Notes: generated by a model not told the origin, from the sequence alone. Counted from the stretch's first letter, positions 48,142 through 60,983 are shown. The stretch: 64,000 nucleotides of DNA from Cheilinus undulatus (GCF_018320785.1 NC_054873.1:27680196-27744195); one strand, 5' to 3'. Translations and numbers: made by a program.

Positions 48142-48862
48142 CATAGGCGGAGCAAGGGGGTGGCTTATGGGGCTCAAGCCCTAAATGTTTTCTTAAAAGC
48201 CCTTAATCTTTCGTGTTGGTGAAAGGTTGCTTCTGTATGCTATGATGGACACATGCAAAAAGAAATAAGTGATAAACAATTGGGCCTTGCTGATCACAAC
48301 ATGGATATTTGATTCTTAAAGCCAAACATAATTAAAAATCTGATCTTTTTTTTCTAACATTAACTTATGCACTTACTGCAGCATAAAAAATACTTTTAAC
48401 ATTGTTCTAAAACACAATTTTAAGCATTCTTGTGAATGAATCAATATCTGTATATTGCCTTTTTATTTTCTTTGTTTGAAAATGCATTGTTCCAGGTGTA
48501 AACTGCAAACTCAGCACCAAATTCCTTCCCTGATGCAAAGTAATTTAACATTTTTATGAGGCAGAGGTGAAAATGATTGAACTTCAACAAGGTTTTTCAT
48601 GATTTTAGAATGATAAAGACACTTGTAGCGCAGTAGTTGGGAAAAATGTATTTAAGCACCAACATTTTTTTTTTAGCTTGAACTGCGTCATTGTTCCCCA
48701 GATGATGCATAGATTTCAATTCTAAATATGTGTTTTAAAATGTGTAAAAATAGTGCATACAACTGCCAAATAAGCAAAACATATCTGGGGAATCGGTCTC
48801 CTGGACCATCCTTTGTTTGAGCTTAGCCCCAGATATTTAACATGTCTGGCTCCACCTCTATC
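48142..48862. mobile_element. Worn hAT-like non-autonomous element
   Basis: The left end CATAGGCGGAGCAAGGGGGT and the complement of the right end (ATAGAGGTGGAGCC... GGGGCTAAGCTC) form imperfect inverted termini of the GGCGGAGC type seen in fish. No transposase and no clear 8-bp duplication are seen. The boundaries are approximate. Confidence 0.4.
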
Positions 48863-49370
48863 CCTATCAATTTTATGCTTGGACTTGTGTGTTAAATATG
48901 TTTTAAACATGTTTCAGTGAAAGTTTTATTTATTGTTTGGGCCTTGTTAAAGGAGTTGTCTATCACATCTGAGAAAGACAATAAAGATTATTCATCTACA
49001 GTATATATCTGTAATATGCATTGCCATGCTGATATTTTGGTCCACCTCAAAATCTTCTGTTTTCACAAGAGATTCAACTGAGGTTAGAGTCTTCCACCTC
49101 TGGAGTAATAGATGCCAGTTTCTCCTATTTGGACTAGATGATCATAGTTGTCCATCTCTGGTTGACTAAAGGTTTCTAAAGCAGCTGAACTGATATCAGA
49201 CGAGAACTCATGCAACATTAATAATGAAAAATATTCAGATATATGCACTCGCACCTGATTTATGTTGTGAAATTAACCAAAATAATCTTTTAAATAGAAA
49301 AACATGGTATAATACTAACAAATACTAGTAGTGGCCATGTACTAAAATATATAACCAATAAAGATATTCA

Positions 49371-49450
49371 AGTCAACTTTATTTATATAGGACAGTGTAA
49401 AACAACTATGGTGATCCAAAGTGTGTAACAAATGTACAACAAATATACAA
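49371..49450 (-). mobile_element. LINE/SINE 3'-tail fragment
   Basis: The minus strand reads TGTCCTATATAAATAAAGTT, followed by GACTTGAA. This is the widespread fish retroposon 3' end of the form CTATATAAATAAAGTTGA, here 5'-truncated. Confidence 0.5.
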
Positions 49451-50689
49451 TACAACAAATATGCAATACATTATACAATGGAAAAAACAGAAAGGAAAAA
49501 GGACTGAGAATCTTACAAATCAATTAAACACAAACGTTGTGCTTACACACTGAGTCCATGCCAGGTGTGCCCACAGAAATGACAGGGCCCCTTAAAACCC
49601 AGAACAAGCCAATTCCAATCAGTATTTAATTATATAATCCACAGATTCTAGATTTTGTTGTAGGTTGTTGCGGAGGTCAGATATTGCAGCTTGCTCCCTT
49701 TTCTGTCTAATTTCCGTCCATCCCAACTTTTGTACAAATTCTTGCCTGTCTGTTCACCATCCAGCTGTTAAATTCAAATGGCCTCTACTTAATATAAAAA
49801 CCCACTTATTTTTCAAAGAAATCAGGGTTTACATTTGAAGTAAGCTATATTTTCCAAAGAAACATAACTAAAATGTGTATTTCTAAATATGAGTGAGTGT
49901 TTAGGCCAAAGGTAATAGGCTATTTGTTTATCCTTGCTTGAATTTAGGATAGACCATTTTTCTACTGGGCCCCAGAAAAGTCTTCACTCTTTATTGGCGA
50001 TGATGATGAGGGTTAAGAGGGCTACATGAAACCAGTAAAAACATATTTAATCCAAATGTTGTAAATGTAAATATTGAGTTGAATGAGTTGCACTGAAATA
50101 ACTAGTGTTCACCTCTAACTTCCATAAAAGTAACAGTCCAAATCGTACATTATTTATGTATGAATACTTTTTGAATTTTCAAAGAAAGAAAGTTTTCTAG
50201 GGATCACCTACTTCTGTATTCTCTGCCTTTTACAAAACCAAATGTTTTATCTTGACTTCCTAAACTTGAGCAAGGAAAACATGAAAGCTCTCTTGTCAAT
50301 ATCACAGGATGCTCTAAAAATTTCTATGACAGTTAATTCTAATTTGATATTTAAACGACATTTCCTTTAGATGAAAGTTACATGAAGCCCTGATGAAAGA
50401 TGTGAGTTTTGCTGTTATTTTGACCACAAGAGGGCACAGGAGGTCCACGCTGTCGCTACTGCTGAAGTCTTACAACATTGTCTTATAAACTGCTTGACAT
50501 GTGCCTTTTTTAAGTTAAAAAACTATATAATTAAAAAGATAATCCATATTTAGGATTTGTTGCGATGTATTTAGAAAATGAAAATGTGTTCATCTGAAAA
50601 TAAAAGCAGCTTTTCTTTAAAGAAAGCATCAAATCTTCAGCTTCAACCCACAGGCATTTTTATGGTGTGTGAATGCTTAATAAACCCAT

Positions 50690-51060
50690 ATTAACATAAC
50701 CTTTGTTTTACTCGACCACATATTAAATATGCAGCAGCCATAATTAACTGTATTCTAATAGTAATTGCTACTACTCGTGTGCTCCTTTGACATTCCTCTA
50801 TTGAAATGTGGTAATGCCAATTGGTTGGACCCACTTAGCATTTTAATGGCATCAATAGTATTTTAATCCAAGTGTCAAGGCTATTTCCATTTTCTTCACT
50901 GCTTCTTTCCTCCACAGGAAATGTGACATTTTTATTAGTAATGGTGGGATATTATTTAATTAGCAAATTTACATTCTGCCTTTGATTTAGTTCTTAATGC
51001 ACATGAACATGAAACAGCCACATATATGAGTTTATTTATGCATGAAATGTCACAGTGTGT
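50690..51060. promoter_or_regulatory. Candidate conserved non-coding block A in wwox intron 4
   Basis: Repeat-free, AT-rich sequence with many TAAT/ATTA homeodomain cores (CATAATTAACTG, TTTAATTAGC, AGTAATTGC) and AAATATGCA/ATATGAGTTT octamer-like words. This composition is typical of developmental enhancers. The call is inferred from appearance only. Confidence 0.25.
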
Positions 51061-52509
51061 GCTCTCCGTGTCCAGTCCTGAAGCTCTATAGCAGCAGTGC
51101 TGGGAGGGGATACAGTAAATGCAGTTTATGTTGTGATCACTGCGCTCAGTTCACAGCATTAGTCTTCCTCTCTCTGCTTCTTTTGTAAATTAAAAACCAG
51201 TACACACTCGAGTGGTATTTTTAATTGTGATAATGGAAACGAATGATCGCAGCCTTGTTTTCCCCGTCTCTCCCCCCTCTCTCGCTCCCCTTATCTTTTA
51301 AAGGTTTTCTTACTCTTATAGACCTGTGCTTGTACACCTGTACCCCTGCATTGATTCCTAAGCGGCTTTGACCCAGGCCTGAGCCTCCTATCCATCCCCA
51401 TTACACACTCCTGCTCTAGCCCTAATTCCCCTCCTATCAACTAACCTGCAGGTTATTTACTGGCCAGGGGTCCATGGAACAGTTGTCCTTAAAGGGGGCA
51501 TTGTCATGAGATGTCAGGCACCCACTGACTTTAGAGAAAAAATACTTTAATTCCTTACAAAAGGAATGGCCAACATTGAAGCAAACTCTAGATCGCTAGA
51601 GAGTTTCATATCAATGCCATCAATCTGCTTCTGTCCACAAATAAACACATGCTTTATTTCTTCAAGGGTTGTATAAAAGCACTCAAATGTGCACTGCTAA
51701 AGTTGTCAGATAGTTTCAAAATTTCATTGAGACATTTTGATACCCTTGTTTTTAAACAGAAGAATCTCCCTTCCATTTTTCCATCCACAAAATTGCAGGC
51801 AAACTCCTGCACTCTGTCAAACTTGTACAAGTTTGTTGGCAATCTGTACCAAAATAATGCAAACGTCTTTGTGCATTGTCAGTGTGCACAAGTTTGCCTG
51901 CAGCTACTACAAATGAACAAATATGGAGTGTATTATGCTCATTGTAGTACTGATCTTTTTTTGATTTTACTAGTATGATATTGAAGTTAAGAAATTATCA
52001 TGGTGACCATCATGCATGTTAATTATCTTTCTTTTTTTTGAGGGACTTTTTTTTTTGCATTTTTTTCTTCTCATTAATTGTCTACTTTGAAAGAGCGAAA
52101 AGTTGTGGAGATGTTTACCAATGTGTCGTTATTGAACGACATATCCCTCTTTATAGAACGAATGGTGTTATTCAGCAAAGAGATGCATATTGCTTTAAAA
52201 AAGGGAAATGGTGATATTAACCCTCCGGTAACTTCACTTCACTTTCGTAATGTTAAGGACATTAAGGAAAAAATGTATTGCTTGTGGGTTGTTTTTGTTT
52301 CTTTTTTTTATTTTGGATATAATCAGAGCAATGTACAGTAATAAAAAGTTATAAACATTACCATGTTTTTAGTTTTTTAGCAAAACAGTGAACATTGTCT
52401 CTGCTCCGAAAGAACATTGTAATAAATCACGCTTCCATTGCAAATCAATAAGACCCATTGTTCTTAATAGAGGTAAAAGATGCTAAATAAGTAAACAACA
52501 ATGAAAATC

Positions 52510-52525
52510 GGGGGGGGGGGGGGGG
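52510..52525. repeat. Poly(G) tract, 16 G
   Basis: An uninterrupted G16 run in wwox intron 4. It could form a quadruplex and is prone to sequencing and assembly length errors. Confidence 0.85.
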
Positions 52526-53333
52526 TCTAGTTTGGAGTCAAGGTTGGGGAGGAATTAAAATGGTTAGTAAAAAAAGTTACATTTTTGAAAGCTTTGTCAG
52601 AACTGCCTTTCACTGTTAAATTCATCTTTTCTAATTTGAGAACACAACATCTTTCAACTACAGTGATATCATTCCAGAATTAATTGCTTTTGTTTGTTGA
52701 AAAATGCTTAAGGGGAGGAACCTAAAAATATTCACATATAAAATTGTGATATTGGAAAAAGTAAATTGCACTGAGATAAATTTCCCAAATCGTTCAGCTC
52801 TGCGCCCAGTCCTGATCAAAACGACCAAATCTTGAGAATTTTTATACGTAAACCCTGAAATACCTGTTTGATAACATGGTGTCCCTTTTTCTGACTTAAC
52901 TAAAGAAAAAGTAAGTATTTTATTGAAGTAAAGACGGGGTACTCTGGGATTTTTTTAAATCACAGTATTGAATATGTCAAAACTAAGGAACAAAACTAAT
53001 TTTGATGCTTTGTGCGGCACCTTTTAAGGCCATTAAGGTCTAAAATGTCAACTTCCAAATATGACTATAAAAAAATTTAGTATATTCCCTTTCTATTCTT
53101 CTCACATTATTTTTTGTTCATCTTCATCCCTAATTCAAAATTCCAAATATTCAAGTATTTTCAGGATTTTAACTCCAGAAATGCCAGTTTGATTACACGA
53201 GTTCACTGTTTATAGAGAAAACACACATTATATGTGAACTATTTTTATTTTTATAAATGAAAGGAGGCTAGGGAAACTTTGTAAACCCACAGGCCTTGAT
53301 AACTGGATATATATAAAAAAAATCTTTCATGAA

Positions 53334-54054
53334 CAGGGTTCCTGCAGATCCTTGAAAAGGATTTCAAATTTAAGGCCATGAAAAGTCTTAAAAAGTCTCT
53401 TTTATTCCAGTGAGAGGTTTTAACTTTTCGAGGGCACTTTGTCATGTCATTATCCAATCTTTGTTTTCGAGCCAACCTTAAACGATTTTAATCATTTTCA
53501 CGTACTGTTGCACAAATGTTCTCCATAATTCAGGGAATTCAGTGGTGGATGTTCTCTGAAATTTTCTGGAGGACCCCTCTCTGATTTTATTTGACTAACT
53601 GTGATTTCATAAACTCTGTACTGTTGTGAAACTCCAGTCCAGTTCTCTAACACCTGGGCTACCAGATGTTAAAGAATTGGACTTAAAAATCCTTGCGGCC
53701 CACCCTTATTTTAAGAGGTCTTCCTGGGCAAAACCATAAATCTGCTTTTCAGTAGTTAAACTGTTTAGAATCAGCTCAGCAAATCTGCAAAAATATGTTA
53801 GAATAAATATCAACATACTGTTCTTGATAGAATACACAAATTACATGTACCTGAAATCCTCAAATTTGGACATTTATGACATTTTATAAACAGTTCATTA
53901 AATCAGAAAATTCAGTCCTGGTGTACCAAGGAATCTCATGCCTTTTCATTTTTGACAGTTTAGGCCAAAAATGGTATTTATTTTTCTCATTTCATGACTT
54001 ATAAAGGTCTTAAAACATCTTTAATTGGAGTTTTAACAGCGTGTAGGAACCCTG
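53334..54054. mobile_element. Non-autonomous DNA transposon with CAGGGTTCC termini
   Basis: The left end CAGGGTTCCTGCAGATCC and the complement of the right end (CAGGGTTCCTACACGC) share their first ten bases. ATGAA lies directly outside both ends. Internal words such as TTAAGGCCATGAAAAGTCTT and TAAAGGTCTTAAAACATC match a fish repeat family I recall as hAT-like. No coding remnant is present. Confidence 0.55.
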
Positions 54055-54169
54055 ATGAAAACAACAGTATCATCATTCTATAAAACAGGCATTTACAGGG
54101 TTAAAATCCTGAAACTATTTAAATATTTGGCAGTTTTGATTAAAAGATGTAATGCCCAAAAATATTTTT

Positions 54170-54515
54170 GGACACAAAAAAGAGCGGCAACATTGCCCCA
54201 GTGTTGCTGTCTGTACACTGGCCTCCTGTTCGCTACAGGATTGAATGAAATATTGTATTAAAGCTCTTCATGGATTTGCACCACTTTACTTGTGAGAGCT
54301 ACTTCATGCTCCATCCAGAGCACCCAGGTCTGACAACCAGCTGCTCCTGGATGTGCCCAAAACAAGACTCAAACCAGGGGAGATGGATGGTTTTTATTTA
54401 TTTAATATTATCTGTTATCTATGATGTAGTCTTGTTTCATGTTTTGTCTTTAATGCTGTGAAACACTGTGATCTGTGTTGGTTGTTTTAAATGTGCTATA
54501 TTTTATAGTGAAAAC
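54170..54515 (+). mobile_element. LINE fragment: reverse-transcriptase C-terminus and 3' end
   Basis: Broken + strand frames read ATLPQCCCLYTGLLFATG and IKALHGFAPLYL, corresponding to the common LINE motif HWLPVRYRI...YKALHGLAPPYL. They continue through SDNQLLLDVPKTRLKPG to a worn 3' tail (TTTTAAATGTGCTATATTTT). This is the tail of an L2/Rex1/CR1-like non-LTR element, with the clade unresolved. Confidence 0.65.
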
Positions 54516-55259
54516 TGTCCTTAAAGACATACATTTGTACCATTAGAAAACTGCAAAATAAAAAATGCAAATGACTTATCTGGACAAACATTTTCTTGAT
54601 AATATAGAGGAATGAAGTGTTATTATAAAATCTTCATTGCTGCAGTCATCACTCTACGTAGATGGTCTCTGTTGCTGCTAAGCTATCTGTAAAGTATTCT
54701 CAGCCGTCCTCTAAATAAAGAATTAAAGAAAGGAAAATCAGTCTTCACATAACTGTTCTAATCTTAACACTCCAAGACTAATAGTGTCAGCCCTTTCCAA
54801 AAATAGCTTTTAGCTCCATTAGTTTTGTGTTTACCTGCACACAGTCATTTTTGCCCTCTGACATTCCTTTTGGATCAACATACATGTGTCCACTCTACCT
54901 GGGGAACAGTGTCAGTCTCCCAGGTGTCCCAATGTCAGCAGAACATATGTTTAGCAGCGGTCAGACTCTCTGTCTCACTAAAATAAAACATTCAGGTCGC
55001 ACATCTATCTTCCATTTGCTATTTATATGACCGAACAGAACATCTGACCTAGGATGGAGAACCTCCATCCAAGGGTGACGACACGTTTGACACATCTGCT
55101 CTTCTGTTTTTAGACTCGGCTAAAGTTTTTAAAGCTGTGACATATTTTATTATTTAGTTTATTTTTTCGTATGTTCACAGTGTAATCTGAACTTTTTGGC
55201 CCTTCTGTGCAGCTGCTTTTCTCAATCTATATGCATGCATTACATCCCCACATGATGTT

Positions 55260-55910
55260 GTTTCTAAGGTACAGGGTCGACGCAGGAATCAGATGCGGGA
55301 AAGACTTGGGCTGTCCGGATGGGGAATAGAGAAGGATTTGTAAAAAGAGCGCTCCATAATGTTTGGGGATCTCTATTCATCGTCTGTGCAGTGTTTTAGG
55401 ACTTTGAATGTTATTCTTATTCATGAAAGACTAACATTGTTCTATGTTTGTGTTGATCCCGGTGTTGTGTTGGGAGGATTAAGTGTCAGGCCGGTGCTCT
55501 CCTCTCTCTGGATGGAGAGATCCCTAAGCATATTCAGTGAGTCGCAGAGCTGGGGGAGCCTCTGTGCGCAGATTAAACCCGTAGCCGAGCTTTGTGGCTG
55601 ATCATTAGATTGAGGCAGATTTGTTAAGCATAACTGCCATTAAATTGGCTGCAAAGCTCCGGTATTTACTGCACTGCTGTTTATGAATAAGGACCCCCTT
55701 AAAGACCCGCGCGCTGATGCGTTAAACCCGAGCCTTCGTAAGGAGGGAAATGCATTATTCATAGTGGGAGGAATTAGATGGATAAAAAGATGTTCCTGGT
55801 GAGGGTGGCATGCAGTGCCTGTGTGTCTCTGAGCATCTCTGAGTGGCTGCGTGTGGTTTAGATGACATCCAGAGTGCATCTGTGTTTATATTCACACATC
55901 TGATATCCAT
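55260..55910. promoter_or_regulatory. Candidate conserved non-coding block B in wwox intron 4
   Basis: The block is unusually CpG-containing for this intron (GGGTCGACGCAGG, GACCCGCGCGCTGATGCG, AACCCGAGCCTTCGTAAGG). It is free of recognisable repeats and carries TAAT-type and GATA-type words (CTGATCATTAGATTG, GCATTATTCATAG). It suggests a regulatory element. This is inference only. Confidence 0.3.
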
Positions 55911-56978
55911 CTAGTGTGTGCGGCCGGCCTGTGTCCTGCTCCGTCTCCTCCGTGTCAGCTGGTACACCAAGCAAATCGAAGCAGAGCCTTATTTTTCCTT
56001 TTTTCAACGGGCATTTCATGTCCTCTCTGATGAATGTGTTTATTGGCTACGTAATGAGAAGCAGTTCTGGTTGGTTAGTCAAATTATTTAACTTTATTAA
56101 CCTTGGATGAAATTTGCTATGCAGACCCAAACTGGTGTAACATGCATAGAGTATTATGCTGGAGGCCAGAAAGGTTCAATAATGATTACAGCTTTAATAT
56201 AATAGAAGTGAAGTGGTTAGAGAGAGAGGATGGAATGCATATATGTACTGAAAGGCTGTAGGTAGAATAAAATGAAAGGGTCCTGGGTTATTGTGTGTAG
56301 TCAAGTAGTTTATAGACCTTTGAGTTTACAGTCTGCAGATGATGAGGGGATGAAAGTTACATGATGGAGGAAATTTTTCATGACAGTGGTGAGAAAAGCC
56401 CCAGTGCCATGGGGGCGTGCATGTATGGGCATCTTGGGTCTGTGCCTATCCTGCATTCATGTGTTTCTTTAAATATATATTTTTTGTGAGATAGACAGGT
56501 AACGCCGGCTGCAGAAGGAGCTGGAGTGACCAGTGCGATTTGAGCCTGGGACGAGAGATTGTGTAGGGACTCAGAGGTTGACACCGAGGGTCAGAGGAGA
56601 AGGAGGGGGAGGGGTACCAGATAGGGGCTGCACTGATGGTGAGCCAGCAGTGGGGTTGAGAAGGGGAAAGGGAAGGTAATAGAAGCACTCCAGTCCTCTG
56701 GCCCGGAACAGCTCAACCTTGGACGGTAATTACCAACCATACATCCCACTTTTGGGGTGACATCTCCCTCCTCTTGGACTAATGGAGGAGAATTAGAGGG
56801 GATCTTAAAAGTCAGAAAGAGTGGGGGGAGTTGGGCTGTTTCTCACTTCTTGGGACAAGAAATACACAGCATCTGCAGGAACATCACTGAGGCAGGAGTT
56901 AGGCCAACTGTGTTCACCTTTTCACTTTAGGGACTTTCTGTTTATTTAGCTGTAAGATGCTTATCAATGAAAGGTTTT

Positions 56979-57328
56979 GGTAACACTTTATTTGAAGTTT
57001 TATTCATAAGACTGACATTATGCTGTCATAATCATGACATGACACCTGTCATTAACATGACTAGGGCTTCATTAATGTTGCCATTAAGTGTCATTAAGTG
57101 TTATTCGCTAAATTATGACACCTTTACCGCAAATGTCAAGTTATCATGATTATGCCTTCCGAAAAAATGTCAACTTTGCGGTAAAGGTGTCATAATTTAG
57201 GGAATGACACTTAATGACACTTAATGGCAACATTCATGAAGCCCTAGTCATGTTAATGACAGATGTCATGTCATGATTATGACAGCATAATGTCAGTCTT
57301 ATGAATAAAACTTTAAATAAAGTGTTAC
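56979..57328. mobile_element. Fold-back MITE, about 350 bp
   Basis: Two arms of about 155 bases are near-perfect inverted copies: GTAACACTTTATTTGAAGTT at the left and its complement at the right, continuing through GACTGACATTATGCTGTCAT and TGACACCTTTACCGCAAA near the centre. The centre is a short unpaired segment near 57150. There is no coding potential. The superfamily is undetermined because target duplications are unclear. Confidence 0.85.
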
Positions 57329-57496
57329 TAGTTATATATCATTATATTAAAGTATTTCATTATTTATTTTTATTCTACAAAGAAAACAAATGTCTATCTT
57401 CATGTACACAGCATTTTTAAAAATGTACATTATAGGGATTTTTTTTCTCTGAAATGTCAACATTGATTAAATAATTACTTCTGCTATGTTTTATAA

Positions 57497-57839
57497 CAGC
57501 GGTTCCCAAACTTTTCAGCCTTGACCCCCCAAAAAACGGCATCAGAGATCAGGGACCCCCATCTTCCCTTGAGGGGGATAAAATGCATGATATTGCACAA
57601 AGCATTATGTGCAGAACTTTCATTTTAGGTAATTTTTGTAACTTTTATTTGCATTTGGGCACAAATATCACTGAATACCTACATTTTGATTTTAATTTCA
57701 ACTCATTTAACATTTCATTTAAATAATAGATAAAACGTATGATTTTAAATCATATGAAATTTCTCTTAATCTTATGGAAAGCATCCCACGAACCCTCATT
57801 ACTGTCTCGCGACACCCCTAGGGGTCCCGACCCCCACTG
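57497..57839. mobile_element. Short non-autonomous hAT element with perfect 8-bp TSD
   Basis: The termini CAGCGGTTCCCAAAC and (in reverse) CAGTGGGGGTCGGGACCCC fit the fish hAT pattern CAGTGGTTCCCAA. TTTTATAA occurs immediately outside both ends (57489-57496 and 57840-57847), a perfect 8-bp target duplication. The element is 343 bp long and has no transposase. Confidence 0.85.
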
Positions 57840-58734
57840 TTTTATAATGCATATTTTTAGCTTACTTTCCTAATTTCAAACATTTCCAACAGTTTTTAAA
57901 GGTAGACGGTTCCATAATTTTTATAGTGATAATGGCTGAGTTCTTGTCCATTATAGAGCTGCCATGGCAGACGTGATATGTATATCCTTGCATTGGATGT
58001 GACTTCAAAGATGACTACATCAGCAATCAGGAACTAGAAGCTGCTGTTCTGTTGCTGAATCTCATGCATGTTTTGGCAGCTCACCTGTGATGAACTATAC
58101 AAACATACATATTCTCTGCATTCTGTCGCACAAGCTCTCCCATAATGTGGAACTCCATCCTGACCTGACCGTGTGCTGCTCACCTCCAGACACCTTTTCT
58201 ACTTCTCCTTGTTTTGAATTGAGGATTCCATTCAGTAAAAGCTAGACTCCATAAGGGTTATTTACATCCTTGTTTCTGTGGATGCATTTTACATAATGGC
58301 TTTTCCTGCTCACAAAGCATCCAGAGATTGCTCTCACAGTGCAAACCGGGAAGGACACTTTTAAACCGCTTTTCACCCCATCATGTGAAATTCATGTATG
58401 AAACAAAAATGCTTTATTACTGTTTGGCATATACACCTTATGGAGTGAATTTACATACTGTATGTTTGGAGCAAAATAGCTCTCCAAAAATGTAATTGGT
58501 AAACTGAAAAATGAATAAAGATGGATGAAAAATAAAACAAGTCAAACGACTGTCACACAACTCTAACAGATTAGATCACCAGCAGAAAGTATTGACCGTA
58601 TAAATCAGAACAAAGGAAAGCCATCAAAGCCTTAAACAAAGGCTTTTACCTTTGCACAAATATACTGAACTCAGCGGTTTAGGAAAAATAATTGGCTAAA
58701 TTCAATTTACATAATTTTTCAGGATTTTTAAAAA

Positions 58735-58906
58735 AGATTTCTGAGGGGCATTTTCAGCCTTTATTTGGATAGGATAGCTAAAGAGAGACAGGAAATGTGG
58801 GGAGAGAGAATGGGGGAGGATGTGCACCAATGGGAAGTCAAACTTGCAACTTGTAGCTTCTGTACATGGGGCATCTGCTCAACAAACTGAGCTAAACTGA
58901 CACCTC
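58735..58906 (-). mobile_element. tRNA-derived SINE (worn copy 2)
   Basis: On the minus strand there is an A-box-like TTTAGCTCAGTTTGTTGAGC and a B-box-like AGTTTGACTTCCC. These are followed by the shared body (AAAGAGAGACAGGAAATGTG on the + strand). It has the same design as the copy at 9390-9557. Confidence 0.6.
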
Positions 58907-59459
58907 AAAATTGACATATTTCTATTTACATTTTGGCAGTGCTGGAGCCACCTTTCACAGATAGCAATATCAGGGCCACATGCATTAGCTGAAATTAAAT
59001 ATAGGATTTTTAATGTAATAGGATTTAGGAATATAGGTTTAAAATAAAGTAAATTGTAGCATGAGATATGACCTTGTTTTAAAATGATGGGACTTAGGAA
59101 GAGACAGTGCATCATGGGACTTGATGGAGGGGGGCTGTGGATTGCTTATGATTGCAGAACCCTCAATTAACCCTAAAATTTACTCCCAACAAACCACCTA
59201 ACAAATTTTTGATGCATAAATGAGGTTGACTGAACCAAATGAAACCAGTCAGAGATGCTCAGACATAAACATTGTAATTAACAGTCACATATTTATTATC
59301 TTTTATATTGTTTTAGAAGTGTAACACACAACATATTTTTATGTTGGACATTACAGTTAAAGAGCCATATAATTCATTAGGTTGATGTGAAGATCTGTGC
59401 TGCTCACATTCAGCTCTGTGAAAAGGGGATTATGGGAACTTGCCATGTTTACCCACAGG

Positions 59460-59770
59460 TCTTGTAATGATCTGAATTGACTTCTGTTCTCCCGATTGTA
59501 CCACAGAGCTTATTTTAGTTAAATGCCTCTTTGGATGCAGATCAAGAGAGAGGAGGAGAAGGAGCAGGCGGCTCCGTTTGCCAAATAAACACGTTTACTG
59601 ACGAGGCTGGTAATGATCTCATTACATTGAGCCAATACACCTGTGCTGGGGTGGGGGGGTGGGGGTGGGGATCCGGAGAGGGGCGGCGGGCCAGGGAGGA
59701 CAAACAAAGCGTGAAATCACTAAATCACACTCATTATTGGGGGATATCAGCAGGGCCAAGATCCTAATGT
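59460..59770. promoter_or_regulatory. Candidate conserved block C with G-quadruplex motif
   Basis: Repeat-free sequence (GTTTGCCAAATAAACACG, GGTAATGATCTCATTACA) next to four G-runs separated by single T at 59648-59670, then a GC-rich stretch with CpGs. A regulatory role is only inferred. Confidence 0.25.
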
Positions 59771-60983
59771 ACCATGAAGAGCATTCACTGCTTAATGGAC
59801 ATTTTACACTATTTTTTATGCATTTTATACATTACAGTAAAACACTTTCTCAACAATAGCAGAGCCACTTACTGTATTTTTGTGATGTTGTGAATGTTCA
59901 GATTGGACAAGCACACAATCATCTGCTCTAAGTGGACTGGATTGTGTTATTTTTCTCTGACTGCACACAGGCTCCTGTTTTTCATACCATATTTTTGTCC
60001 GGTTAGGCAGAAGAACTGGGTAAACCTCCCAGCCCAGCGTAATATCCAGGCTTTGCATGTGTTGTAAAACAGCTTATGGCATCTGTCGATCCTTCAGAGC
60101 AGTAGAAACCCCCTGTCTGACCCCCATCATGTTCCAGCATCAGCGCACAATGCTCAAACACTCTCATTGTTGTACACCTGACCAGGAACTCATTTCAGCG
60201 TGGCCCTCTGTACTGGTAACACGGCTGCGAGGGCGGGGAGTCTCTGTTACAGCAACGCCACTCTCGTTATTTCACAATTAATGTCAAGCCCTTGTTATTT
60301 GTCATTGGAAATACATAGCTCGGCTGTTGCTGCTGTTGTTGCTGCCATATTCTAATTTGTTCTCCATTATGGAAAACACTGGTGTCGATTAATTTCACTT
60401 TCATGGTTTGTACACACAACAAGTGAGTGTGAGCTGTTGTTGTTGTTGTTGTTTTCCAGCAGCCTGCACTCTTGTCCAATTTATAAAAGCTATAGAAACG
60501 ATTTTTAAATGATGGCCAATGGTCTGGAATCCTGTTTTTAAACATTCTTTGATTCATGTTTATTTTACCTTTTTTTGTATCTCTGCAGTGAAACATCTGT
60601 ATTAATCTAAAAAGTGACTGTTCCTATATTCTAAATATTTTTAAGTGAGGTTTTACAGTATCTCAAATATTTCCTAAAGTTTCAAAGTCAATAAAATTCT
60701 TAATTTTTAGGATTGTAACAAGACATGCCATATTAGGTTGTGAGTTCAATTAACCAAACTCACCTCTGTGACATGGACTTGGACATGGACAAACTTTTCT
60801 TTAAGTGGTAAAATACTTGACCTTTAAAGAAAATTATTTTTTAAATTTGAAGATTCTAACAGTTGAACTGGGATCCACATCTGAGTCTGTTAGCTAGATG
60901 CTAACACATAATGGAAACTGCTGTTAACATACTGACAGATTTAGCATTGCTTGGTGCTAATTTTTATTTTGGAAACGATCTAC

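Noticed and set aside
51649-51978. A 109-codon + strand frame in wwox intron 4.
   Set aside because: There is no recognisable domain, no splice context for wwox, and ordinary AT-rich composition. A partial inverted repeat (CAGGCAAACTC with CAAGTTTGCCTG) suggests repeat origin instead.
55359-55601. An 80-codon frame as a possible missed wwox exon.
   Set aside because: It does not resemble the dehydrogenase segment expected after GGNSGIG. The codons look random and the block is better explained as non-coding.
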